Program-made: the position numbers and the translations under genes
From: F23-D06 sp963643165
Lineage (GTDB): Bacteria; Bacteroidota; Bacteroidia; Bacteroidales; WCHB1-69
Direction of reading: 5' to 3'
Assembly (NCBI GenBank): GCA_963643165.1
Contig: CAVIJD010000042.1
Location: 1 to 15,050 of the forward strand
Length of the DNA stretch: 15,050 bases
Part shown: one piece after another, positions 7,301 through 14,904 of the stretch
How the letters are laid out: the number at the start of each line of letters is the position of its first letter
How positions within the stretch are numbered: position 1 is the first letter of the stretch
The notes under the pieces: generated by a model
Told to the model about the DNA's origin: nothing
Seen by the model: only the letters and a program-made list of their open reading frames with translations
Database searches by the model: none

Positions 7301-8566
7301 ATGAAAAAGCTTTCCATTTTGTTGGCAGCGATTGTGATTGCAGCACCTGCATTCGCACAGTTCACGCCTAAAACGGCTCATCAGTTCACAGACAAGGCCA
7401 ACTTCTCAAAAGTTGAAAAACAAATCAAGGCCAGAGCATCCAAGAGCGGCGCAGGCGCAATGGAGGTCAACTACCTCTACGCACTTGACAACTACCTCGG
7501 CGGACAGAACACTACAAGACACGGCTATCCCCTGCAGTATGACTCATTAGGATTGTTCGGAAGCACAACGCCTTGGCATCCTAACCTTCACGGATGGGCT
7601 CAGACTTTCGACTTCACGAATGATGACGTTTGGAACTACAGCAACACCGATGAGAACGGTGCCGAAATTCCGACCATCTCTCTGAATCAGAGCGCTTCTC
7701 TGAACATCGACTCTGTCTATATCATGGGTGGTTATTTCCGCGAGGCCAACACCCCTGCTGGCACAATGGACACGCTGATTGTCGGTTTCCTGACAGACCT
7801 CGACACCAATGACCTCATGCAGCTGACCTATACCTCAACGGGTCAAATCGCTTGCAAATTCTACGCTGTAGGTTACGATGCCGCTACGGGCGTTCAGACC
7901 AGCGCAGTGGTTGTCAAATACCCGATGGGTGACGCACAAGTTTGCGAAGTTGACGAAGAAGGCAGCTACTATCCTCAGATTTACTCCATCCCCGTTGGTA
8001 TCACCAACATTGCCGGCAAAGTTTGGAACGTTGCTTACACGTTCAAGAGAGGCTATGACATCGCCCTCAACGACACCCTTTACAACGCTTCTTACTTCAC
8101 CGCTTTCATCTTCGAAGATCCCCGCGTTGACTATTCTTTCGGTTCTGAAGAACTGATCAACAATATGAACCAGGGCGGTTTTATTGACACGGACATCCGT
8201 TACAACCATTATGATGAAAGCGACTGGATGTACGGCATCTACGGACCTTCTGTCATGTGGCATTCTACCGCTGGTTTCGACTATCCTTACCTTGGACTGT
8301 ATGTTTCCTGCAACGACTGCGAATGGGTTGGCGTAGAGGAAATGGCAAAAGAGAACCTCACGGTTTATCCTAACCCCGCTACCAACAACATCACGGTCAA
8401 CACCGGCAGCGACAAACAAATGCTGGTTGAAATGTTCAACCTTGTTGGTCAAAGAGTTTATAGCGAAAACGTTATCAACAGCACGAAGATCAACGTTTCC
8501 AACCTCAAGGCTGGCGTTTATTTGCTGAAAGCTAACAACCATACCGCTAAAGTTATCGTGAAATAA
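7301..8566 (+). CDS. Secreted T9SS cargo protein with C-terminal sorting domain, function unknown
   Basis: A 421-residue predicted exported protein. Residues 1-19 are a Sec signal peptide (MKKLSILLAAIVIAAPAFA, cut before Gln20). The last 75 or so residues form a type IX secretion type A sorting domain: VYPNPATNN near 355-363, a central VEMFNLVGQRVYSE strand pair and a final LKAGVYLLKANNHTAKVIVK. Such proteins cross the outer membrane by T9SS and are usually cleaved and attached to surface lipopolysaccharide. The body (about 20-340) looks beta-rich, with many Asn, Asp, Thr and Tyr, no visible protease or glycosidase motif, and a CNDC pair just before the sorting domain. It is monocistronic: its own promoter is upstream and a hairpin terminator follows. 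Codon choice favours GTT and GCT more than its neighbours, suggesting abundance. It might be an adhesin or surface-layer component; this is a guess. Confidence 0.88.
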   Translation: MKKLSILLAAIVIAAPAFAQFTPKTAHQFTDKANFSKVEKQIKARASKSGAGAMEVNYLYALDNYLGGQNTTRHGYPLQYDSLGLFGSTTPWHPNLHGWAQTFDFTNDDVWNYSNTDENGAEIPTISLNQSASLNIDSVYIMGGYFREANTPAGTMDTLIVGFLTDLDTNDLMQLTYTSTGQIACKFYAVGYDAATGVQTSAVVVKYPMGDAQVCEVDEEGSYYPQIYSIPVGITNIAGKVWNVAYTFKRGYDIALNDTLYNASYFTAFIFEDPRVDYSFGSEELINNMNQGGFIDTDIRYNHYDESDWMYGIYGPSVMWHSTAGFDYPYLGLYVSCNDCEWVGVEEMAKENLTVYPNPATNNITVNTGSDKQMLVEMFNLVGQRVYSENVINSTKINVSNLKAGVYLLKANNHTAKVIVK

Positions 8567-8582
8567 TATCTGACATCAGATA
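8567..8582 (+). repeat. Small inverted repeat directly after the stop codon
   Basis: TATCTG (8567-8572) pairs with CAGATA (8577-8582) around ACAT. It is AT-rich, has no T-run and sits before the main terminator. It may protect the mRNA 3' end or mean nothing. Confidence 0.35.
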
Positions 8583-8595
8583 ACAACACATCTAC

Positions 8596-8635
8596 AGAGG
8601 GGCTGCATCAGAATGGTGCAGCCTCTTTGTTTTGT
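8596..8635 (+). terminator. Intrinsic terminator of the T9SS cargo gene
   Basis: AGAGGGGCTGCA (8596-8607) pairs with TGCAGCCTCT (8617-8626) with two bulged G residues and a 9-base loop. It is followed by a T-rich tract (TTGTTTTG). It lies 30 bases after the stop codon. Confidence 0.8.
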
Positions 8636-8681
8636 GTAGTTACCCAAAAAAACGGGCAGACAAAGGAACGTTAGTTTATTG

Positions 8682-8689
8682 TATCTTTG
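8682..8689 (+). promoter_or_regulatory. Candidate -7 box for the mrp-thyA-pgk gene block
   Basis: TATCTTTG fits TAnnTTTG, and the 13 bases TTTGCCGCTTGAA (8686-8698) are identical to those at 7238-7250 in front of the T9SS cargo gene. The ATG of the first gene is 68 bases downstream. No clear -33 TTTG is seen. Confidence 0.6.
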
Positions 8690-8756
8690 CCGCTTGAAAA
8701 ACAACAGTCGTTCCCCTTTAAACATAAGGGGAAACTAAAAAAACAAATACAAGAAT

Positions 8757-9584
8757 ATGGCAGAATGTAATCATGATTGCGGCAACTGCAGTCAGCAAGG
8801 CTGCGAGAAGAAAGACCTCCGGGAAAAGCCGAATCCCAAAAGCAACATCAAGAAAGTTATCGGCATTGTCAGCGGCAAAGGCGGCGTCGGCAAGAGTTCC
8901 GTCACCTCGTTGCTGGCGGTTATGCTCCGTCGCAAGGGATACCGCGTCGGCATTTTAGACGCCGACATCACCGGCCCCTCCATTCCCAAAATGTTCAACC
9001 TGCACACACTCGTTCAAGGCAGCGAGGAGGGCATCTATCCCGTAGAGACCGAAAATGGCATCTATGTGATGTCGGCAAACCTGCTCACACACGACGAGAA
9101 AACGCCCGTAATATGGCGCGGCCCGTTAGTCGCCGGCATGGTAAAACAATTTTGGACCGAAGTAATCTGGGACAACATCGACTTCCTCTTGGTGGACATG
9201 CCTCCCGGCACCGGCGACGTGCCGCTCACAGTATTCCAGAGCATCGCCTTAGACGGCATCATCATGGTCACCTCGCCGCAAGACCTGGTTTCGCTCATCG
9301 TAAGCAAAGCCGTGAACATGGCCGGCATGATGAACATTCCCATTCTTGGACTTGTAGAAAACTACAGCTATGCACGTTGTCCGCACTGCGGCGAGAAAAT
9401 AGAGATTTTCGGGAAAAGCCATGCCGAAGAGGTAGCCAAAGAGTTTCATCTTAAACTGCTGGCACAAATGCCGATTGAGCCCGCATTGGCCAGTCTGGCC
9501 GACAAAGGCGAAATAGAAAAAGCCGAAGCTCCGGACCTTATTCCCGTAGTTGACACCCTCGAAAGTCTCCCGGCTAACGTTTAA
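8757..9584 (+). CDS. Mrp/NBP35-family Fe-S carrier ATPase, short type with N-terminal cysteine cluster
   Basis: A 275-residue P-loop NTPase of the Mrp/ApbC/NBP35 family, which binds a labile Fe-S cluster and passes it to apo-proteins in the cytoplasm. The deviant Walker A GKGGVGKSS is at 40-48, followed by the switch LDADITGPSIPKM. The Walker B-like LLVDMPPGTGD comes later. The bridging CxxC is Cys208 and Cys211 (CPHC), expected to hold the cluster between two subunits. The N-terminus carries Cys4, Cys8, Cys11 and Cys16 instead of the MIP18/DUF59 domain of the longer Mrp proteins (about 360 residues). This recalls NBP35-like forms common in strict anaerobes. The leader is A-rich, and thyA starts 20 bases after the stop. 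The gene is often labelled mrp or apbC; I leave the symbol empty because the subtype is uncertain. Confidence 0.93.
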   Translation: MAECNHDCGNCSQQGCEKKDLREKPNPKSNIKKVIGIVSGKGGVGKSSVTSLLAVMLRRKGYRVGILDADITGPSIPKMFNLHTLVQGSEEGIYPVETENGIYVMSANLLTHDEKTPVIWRGPLVAGMVKQFWTEVIWDNIDFLLVDMPPGTGDVPLTVFQSIALDGIIMVTSPQDLVSLIVSKAVNMAGMMNIPILGLVENYSYARCPHCGEKIEIFGKSHAEEVAKEFHLKLLAQMPIEPALASLADKGEIEKAEAPDLIPVVDTLESLPANV

Positions 9585-9604
9585 CCGCTCATCATCCTAC
9601 TGAC

Positions 9605-10399
9605 ATGCGCCAATACCTTGACCTTCTCCGCACCATCCTCGAAAAGGGAACGGACAAGTCTGACCGAACGGGCACAGGCACCCGCAGTATTTTCGGATAC
9701 CAGATGCGGTTTGACCTGGCCAACGGTTTCCCATTGCTCACCACCAAGAAACTGCACCTGCGCTCCATCATCTATGAACTGCTTTGGTTCTTGAGGGGCG
9801 ACACAAACATCCGTTTTCTGAACGAAAACGGAGTCTCCATCTGGGACGAATGGGCAGACGCGAATGGCGACCTCGGGCCGGTTTACGGGAAGCAATGGCG
9901 CTCGTGGCACTGCACGGACGGCAAAGACATTGACCAGATCAGTCAGGTCATAGAGCAGATAAAACACAATCCTGACTCCCGCCGGCTGATGGTGAGTGCC
10001 TGGAATGTGGGTGAGATTGACCAGATGGCGTTGCCGCCGTGCCACATTCTCTTCCAGTTCTATGTAAATGAGGGGAAACTCTCGATGCAACTCTACCAGC
10101 GCAGTGCCGACGTGTTCTTAGGCGTGCCGTTCAACATTGCCTCCTATGCCCTCTTGCTGCTGATGACGGCACAAGTTTGCGACCTGAAGCCCGGCACGTT
10201 CGTACACACCTTAGGCGACGCTCACCTCTACAACAACCACCTTGACCAAACCCGGTTGCAACTCACGCGCGAACCGAGGGACCTGCCGGTTATGACCCTC
10301 AACCCGGACGTCAAGGACATCTTCCATTTCCATTATGAAGACTTCCAACTGACGGGCTACGACCCCCACCCGCACATCAAAGCTGATGTGTCTGTTTAG
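9605..10399 (+). CDS. thyA: Thymidylate synthase
   Basis: Methylates dUMP to dTMP with 5,10-methylene-tetrahydrofolate, giving dihydrofolate; this is the only de novo dTMP source where thyX is absent. The length, 264 residues, equals that of E. coli ThyA. DRTGTGT at 20-26 includes Arg21 for phosphate binding. The nucleophile Cys146 lies in LPPCHILFQF. QRSADVFLGVPFN contains Arg166 and Asp169, matching E. coli numbering, and the C-terminus GYDPHPHIKADVSV is typical. All key residues are present. It lies 20 bases after the Mrp-type gene and 35 bases before pgk. No folA is present here. Confidence 0.98.
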   Translation: MRQYLDLLRTILEKGTDKSDRTGTGTRSIFGYQMRFDLANGFPLLTTKKLHLRSIIYELLWFLRGDTNIRFLNENGVSIWDEWADANGDLGPVYGKQWRSWHCTDGKDIDQISQVIEQIKHNPDSRRLMVSAWNVGEIDQMALPPCHILFQFYVNEGKLSMQLYQRSADVFLGVPFNIASYALLLLMTAQVCDLKPGTFVHTLGDAHLYNNHLDQTRLQLTREPRDLPVMTLNPDVKDIFHFHYEDFQLTGYDPHPHIKADVSV

Positions 10400-10434
10400 C
10401 ATTTCACAAGCAAAAAAATAAAAAAACTGATATT

Positions 10435-11628
10435 ATGAAATCCATAGACCAATTCAACTTCAACAACCTGAAAGTTCTCGTCCGTGTCGATTACAACGTA
10501 CCCTTGGACGAACAATTCAACGTGACGGACTGCACGCGCATCGTGCGCACAAAAGAGACCGTTGGCAAAATACTGCGCGACGGCGGCACCGTAATCCTGA
10601 TGTCGCATTTAGGACGTCCTAAAGGCGAGGTTAACGACAAATACTCCTTGCGCCACATCGTGAAAGCGGTGTCGGAGATCCTGGGGCAAGAGGTAGTTTT
10701 TGCCGGCGACGTGCTGGACGACAAAACCGCCGAAACCGTCAGCGGCCTGAAGCCCGGCTCCATCGCATTGCTGGAGAATCTTAGATTTCATGCGGAAGAA
10801 GAGAAAGGAGACCAAGGGTTTGCCAAAGCCATCGCGCGCCTCGGTGACGTGTATGTGAACGACGCATTCGGCACCGCCCACCGCGCCCATGCCTCTACCG
10901 CCACCATTGTACAAGAGTTTCCGGGCAAGGCTTTCGCCGGCTATCTGCTGTATAACGAAGTGAGCAGTTTAGAGAAAGTGCTCAACGGACAAGAACGCCC
11001 GTTCACTGCCATCATCGGCGGGTCGAAGGTCTCGACCAAGATCAACATCCTCACCAACCTGATGACAAAAGTAGATAACCTCATCGTAGGCGGTGGCTTG
11101 AGTTACACCTTCTTGGCCGCCATGGGCTACAAAATCGGCAACTCGCTGTTTGAGCCCGACATGCTGCCCGTAGCCAAAGAAATCCTGAAGAAGATAGAAG
11201 CCTCCAACACCCGGTTCTATTGCAGACTTGACAGCGTCTGCGGCGACAAGTTCGGCGAAGACGCCCAAGTGCTCACCACCGAAGACAACAACATCCCTGA
11301 CGGCTGGGAAGCGCTGGACATCGGCCCCAAGACCTGCCGCAGCATCGCACAGGTCATCAAAGAGTCCAAAACCATCCTCTGGAACGGGCCTGTCGGCGTG
11401 TTCGAGTTCGACAAGTTCAGCAAGGGAACAAAAGCCGTGGCCGTGAGTGTGGCCGCCTCCACATTGGCCGGAGCATACTCCGTAATCGGCGGCGGCGACT
11501 CCATTGCCGCCATCAACAAGTATGACCTCGCCGACTACATCTCCTACATCAGCACTGGCGGCGGCGCCATGTTGGAATACCTGGAGGGGAAAGAACTGCC
11601 CGGCATCAAAGCCCTGAACGAGAACTAA
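10435..11628 (+). CDS. pgk: Phosphoglycerate kinase
   Basis: Transfers phosphate from 1,3-bisphosphoglycerate to ADP in glycolysis. It has 397 residues, normal for bacteria. The N-terminal substrate motif is VRVDYNVP at 16-23, followed by SHLGRP at 57-62 and the NDAFGTAHRAHAS loop. The hinge region has GGSKVSTK. The nucleotide side has GPVGVFE at 318-324 and GGGDS at 352-356, and the tail STGGGAMLEYLEGK is typical. A 35-base, A-rich gap separates it from thyA with no TAnnTTTG box in the gap, so co-transcription is likely. The next gene begins 25 bases after the stop. Confidence 0.98.
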   Translation: MKSIDQFNFNNLKVLVRVDYNVPLDEQFNVTDCTRIVRTKETVGKILRDGGTVILMSHLGRPKGEVNDKYSLRHIVKAVSEILGQEVVFAGDVLDDKTAETVSGLKPGSIALLENLRFHAEEEKGDQGFAKAIARLGDVYVNDAFGTAHRAHASTATIVQEFPGKAFAGYLLYNEVSSLEKVLNGQERPFTAIIGGSKVSTKINILTNLMTKVDNLIVGGGLSYTFLAAMGYKIGNSLFEPDMLPVAKEILKKIEASNTRFYCRLDSVCGDKFGEDAQVLTTEDNNIPDGWEALDIGPKTCRSIAQVIKESKTILWNGPVGVFEFDKFSKGTKAVAVSVAASTLAGAYSVIGGGDSIAAINKYDLADYISYISTGGGAMLEYLEGKELPGIKALNEN

Positions 11629-11653
11629 CCAAATCCATGTAAAATAATACGCT

Positions 11654-12748
11654 ATGATCAACCCTAACTATTATTGTGTCATCATGGCCGGAGGCGTGGG
11701 CGCACGCTTCTGGCCTATGAGCAACAGCAAAACCCCAAAACAATTCCTTGACATCTTAGGTGAAGGCAAAACTCTGATTCAAAAGACATTCAACCGTTTT
11801 GCCAAAATCTGCCTCAAGGAGAACATCTACATCGTCACCAACAAACAGAACAAAGAACTGACCATGCGTCAGTTGCCCGACATCTCGGAAGACCAGGTCA
11901 TATTAGAGCCCTACCGCCGCAACACGGCACCGTGCATCGAATATGCCAACCAGAAGATCAAAAGCCGGAACCCGAACGCCGTAATTGTCGTCGCGCCCTC
12001 CGACCACGTCATCCTCGACGAAAATACCTTTGTGAACGTCATCGAACAGGGACTGGCCGCTGTTACCGACAACGACTGGCTGCTCACCATCGGCATTCGC
12101 CCCTCGTCGCCCAACACAGGATACGGCTACATCCAGTACGACGAAGACAAAAGATACGACAAGAACGATGCCATCTATGCCGTGAAAACCTTCACGGAGA
12201 AACCGGAACTGGAAATGGCTCGCCACTTTATCGAAAGCGGCGACTTTCTCTGGAACGCCGGCATCTTCATGTGGTCGCTGTCGTCCATCGAAAAGGCTTT
12301 TGACAGTTTCCTCCCCGACGTGTCCAGCCTGTTCAAACAAGGCGACGGACTCTACAACACAGAGAAAGAGCAGGAGTTCATTGACCACATCTATCAAGTG
12401 TGCAAAAACATCTCCATCGACTATGGCATCATGGAAAAAGCCCGCAACGTGAAAGTGTATGCCGCCGACTTCGGCTGGTCTGACCTCGGCACCTGGGGCT
12501 CTCTCTACAACTTGCGCAAAAAAGACAGCAAACAGAACGTCATCTCCGGAAACCACGTCAAGGCTTACGAAACCACCAATTGTATAGTAAACGTTCCCAA
12601 AGACAAGGTTGTCGTTTTGCAAGGTCTTGAAGACTACATCGTTGTAGAGAACGACAACATCCTGCTGATCTGCCGCAAATCTGACGAGCAGCAAATCCGC
12701 CAGTACGTCGCCGACGTGCAAGTGGACTTCGGGAACAAGTACATTTAG
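11654..12748 (+). CDS. manC: Mannose-1-phosphate guanylyltransferase
   Basis: Makes GDP-mannose from mannose-1-phosphate and GTP, a precursor of GDP-fucose and of surface glycans. It is a 364-residue nucleotidyltransferase of the monofunctional type: there is no C-terminal phosphomannose isomerase domain as in the roughly 470-residue bifunctional enzymes. The nucleotide motif AGGVGARFWP is at 12-21, with SKTPKQF after it. Further motifs are PYRRNTAPC, APSDHVI, GIRPSSPNTGYGYIQ, FTEKPE, FLWNAGIF and GWSDLGTWGSLY, all normal for this family. The C-terminal part (about 290-350) forms the expected left-handed beta-helix. It lies 25 bases after pgk and 10 bases before the TonB receptor gene. The function is firm; the symbol follows common practice. 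Confidence 0.93.
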   Translation: MINPNYYCVIMAGGVGARFWPMSNSKTPKQFLDILGEGKTLIQKTFNRFAKICLKENIYIVTNKQNKELTMRQLPDISEDQVILEPYRRNTAPCIEYANQKIKSRNPNAVIVVAPSDHVILDENTFVNVIEQGLAAVTDNDWLLTIGIRPSSPNTGYGYIQYDEDKRYDKNDAIYAVKTFTEKPELEMARHFIESGDFLWNAGIFMWSLSSIEKAFDSFLPDVSSLFKQGDGLYNTEKEQEFIDHIYQVCKNISIDYGIMEKARNVKVYAADFGWSDLGTWGSLYNLRKKDSKQNVISGNHVKAYETTNCIVNVPKDKVVVLQGLEDYIVVENDNILLICRKSDEQQIRQYVADVQVDFGNKYI

Positions 12749-12758
12749 TCTTTTCTTC

Positions 12759-14840
12759 GTGAGGAGACATCCTACATATTTGCATAGGACAAACAAACTG
12801 GCAACAGTCAGTCTGTTTGTCCTTTTTGGCATAATTGCCAGTTCCGTGCAGGCGCAGCATGAGGACAGCACGGCGGTAAGGATGCTTGATGAGGTCAACA
12901 TCGGCGGGTGGTTCTTCAAAACGGAGACCAGTACCGCTGCGGTGCAGACGCTCACCACCATGCAATTGCGCGAACTCCCCACGCTACAGTTGTCGGATGC
13001 CATCAAATACTTGTCGGGGGTGGTTGTAAAAGACTATGGCGGCACCGGAGGCATGAAGACCGTGTCGGTACGCGGCCTCGGCTCGCAACACACAGGCGTG
13101 CTATACGACAACATCGCACTCACCGACTGCCAAACCGGACAGATAGACTTGGGGAAAATATCGATGGACGGGCTTGGCAGTGTTAAACTGACCACTGGAC
13201 TCGACAACGACATCATAAAGCCCGCCCGGGCTTTTTCATACAGCAACCTCTTAGACATCAAGACATACCACCCGATGCCCGAGCGGCCGGTGTCGTTCAG
13301 GATCGCCCTCACCGAAGGGGCATACGGACTTGTCTCGCCACAGTTTTACTTTGAGCATCTGTTACGGAGCAAAAAACGGGGAGACCGATACCTGCTTTGG
13401 AACATATCGGGCAACTATACGCACGCTGACGGCAACTATCCTTACCTGCTGCACTATGGCAACGCCACGGACAGCGTTTCGAGAGAACGGCGGCAAAACT
13501 CAGAGATGCGGGCTTTTAATGCGGAAGCGAACATAAACATTGCCCTCGGACACAAACAATTTCTGTCGATTAAAGGGTACTGCTATGGCTCGGAGCGGGG
13601 GCTGCCCTCCGCCACCGTTTTCTACAACCTCGAATCATCGCAAAAGTTGTGGAACCGCAACATCTTCGGGCAGGCTCAATACAGCAACACCTTTGCGGAG
13701 CATTGGCAGTACCATGCCGGCGTCAAATACAATTACGACTACACCCAATACCTTGACCCCGACTATTTGAACGATGTGGGGTTCTTGGACAACCGCTACC
13801 GCCAATATGAGGGATACCTTACCCAGACGATAGGCTACGACTCAGGCAAAATGTTCAAAAACGGCTTTTCCGTGGCTTTGTCTAACGACTTGTTCTACAA
13901 CCAACTGAAGGCAAACACCTTAGACTACGATAACCCGTTAAGGTTCACCACATTGACCGCATTGACGGGCAAATTCAATTGTCGTTCGTTCACCATTGCC
14001 GGCAATATTCTTCTCACCACCGTCAACAACCGGGCACAGGGAGAAACCCTCGGCAAGAGTTACATACACCTGTCGCCATCCGTGAGTGCCTCCGTACAAA
14101 CGGGGAATTTGTTTTTTGTCCGGGCATTTTACAAAAACATCTTCCGGATGCCCACCTTCAACGACCTTTACTACCGCGAAGTCGGCAACCTTGAACTGGA
14201 ACCGGAAAAGACGCATCAATGGAACATAGGGCTCGTTCTGAAGCAGCAGCGGTATGCCGGCGGCAAAATCACTCTATCGGCCTCTTGTGACAGTTACTTC
14301 AACATCGTGAAAGACAAGATTGTAGCGTTTCCTTCGGGGAATCTCTTCTCGTGGACGATGCTCAACTACGGGAAAGTATGGATTGCCGGGGCGGAGTTGA
14401 ACATGAATCTGGAATACCTGTTTGCAAGGGGATACGGGTTCAGACTTAACGGCAATGCCACCTACCAGAAAGCCATCGACCGCACCGAAGAGGGCAGCAA
14501 AACCTTCAACCACCAGATACCCTATACGCCCGAATGGTCCGGAGCCTCCAGCATTAGCCTGCAAACCCCATGGTTTACCGTCAGTTACCACCTCATCCTT
14601 TGCGGAAAACGTTACGCACTGGCGCAGAACATACCAGAAAACATCGTAAACGGCTATATCGACCACAGCGTCACGATAGGGCACGACATAGAGATACTCA
14701 ATTCAAAATCGGGCATCAAAGGCACCAAGATTGACATAAAATTAGAGTTGCTCAACCTTTCAAACGTAAATTACGAGATAATCCGTAACTACCCGATGCA
14801 AGGGTTCGGGTGGAGAGTAAAGATAGGATACACCTACTGA
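12759..14840 (+). CDS. TonB-dependent outer-membrane receptor
   Basis: A 693-residue gated barrel that imports a substrate across the outer membrane using TonB energy. The start is taken as GTG at 12759, 10 bases after the previous stop; a TTG at 12780 is the alternative, and no in-frame ATG exists before the signal peptide. Residues 14-32 form the signal peptide (cut after VQA). A plug domain spans roughly 55-165, with SDAIKYLSGVVVKDYGGTGG and VSVRGLGSQHTGVLYD. The barrel follows; FRMPTFNDLYY at 462-472 and GNLELEPEKTHQWNIG are the usual late-barrel motif. The last residue is Tyr, fitting a barrel signal. It lacks the CarboxypepD_reg-like domain and a SusD partner, so a glycan-uptake SusC is unlikely. 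The motif pattern recalls cobalamin, siderophore or haem receptors, but the substrate is not shown. Confidence 0.92.
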   Translation: MRRHPTYLHRTNKLATVSLFVLFGIIASSVQAQHEDSTAVRMLDEVNIGGWFFKTETSTAAVQTLTTMQLRELPTLQLSDAIKYLSGVVVKDYGGTGGMKTVSVRGLGSQHTGVLYDNIALTDCQTGQIDLGKISMDGLGSVKLTTGLDNDIIKPARAFSYSNLLDIKTYHPMPERPVSFRIALTEGAYGLVSPQFYFEHLLRSKKRGDRYLLWNISGNYTHADGNYPYLLHYGNATDSVSRERRQNSEMRAFNAEANINIALGHKQFLSIKGYCYGSERGLPSATVFYNLESSQKLWNRNIFGQAQYSNTFAEHWQYHAGVKYNYDYTQYLDPDYLNDVGFLDNRYRQYEGYLTQTIGYDSGKMFKNGFSVALSNDLFYNQLKANTLDYDNPLRFTTLTALTGKFNCRSFTIAGNILLTTVNNRAQGETLGKSYIHLSPSVSASVQTGNLFFVRAFYKNIFRMPTFNDLYYREVGNLELEPEKTHQWNIGLVLKQQRYAGGKITLSASCDSYFNIVKDKIVAFPSGNLFSWTMLNYGKVWIAGAELNMNLEYLFARGYGFRLNGNATYQKAIDRTEEGSKTFNHQIPYTPEWSGASSISLQTPWFTVSYHLILCGKRYALAQNIPENIVNGYIDHSVTIGHDIEILNSKSGIKGTKIDIKLELLNLSNVNYEIIRNYPMQGFGWRVKIGYTY
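13217..13236 (+). other. Terminator-like hairpin within the TonB receptor coding region
   Basis: AAAGCCCG and CGGGCTTT form a perfect GC-rich inverted repeat around two bases, so the real loop must be at least four. Two further T residues follow. It encodes residues near 154-159 (KPARAF). It has the shape of a weak intrinsic terminator inside the gene, but the T-run is short and translation would normally hide it. Confidence 0.4.
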
Positions 14841-14904
14841 CCCTGTGAGGGGGTGATCTTGGGCTACCGCACGAACGAGCCAACTGATTGCGGCAGGGGC
14901 ATTT

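Noticed and set aside
12774..12781. CATATTTG as a promoter box for the TonB receptor gene
   Set aside because: The first base deviates from TAnnTTTG, and transcription from it would start after the GTG and TTG start candidates with no later start codon before the signal peptide.
11903..13006. 367-residue frame on the minus strand
   Set aside because: It is antisense to manC and the start of the TonB receptor gene, which are firm family members; its composition is the Val/Phe/Asp-rich shadow seen opposite coding DNA of this kind.
14841..14904. Terminator after the TonB receptor gene
   Set aside because: Only a weak ACCC/GGGGT pairing occurs just after the stop codon and no T-run follows, so I do not call a terminator.
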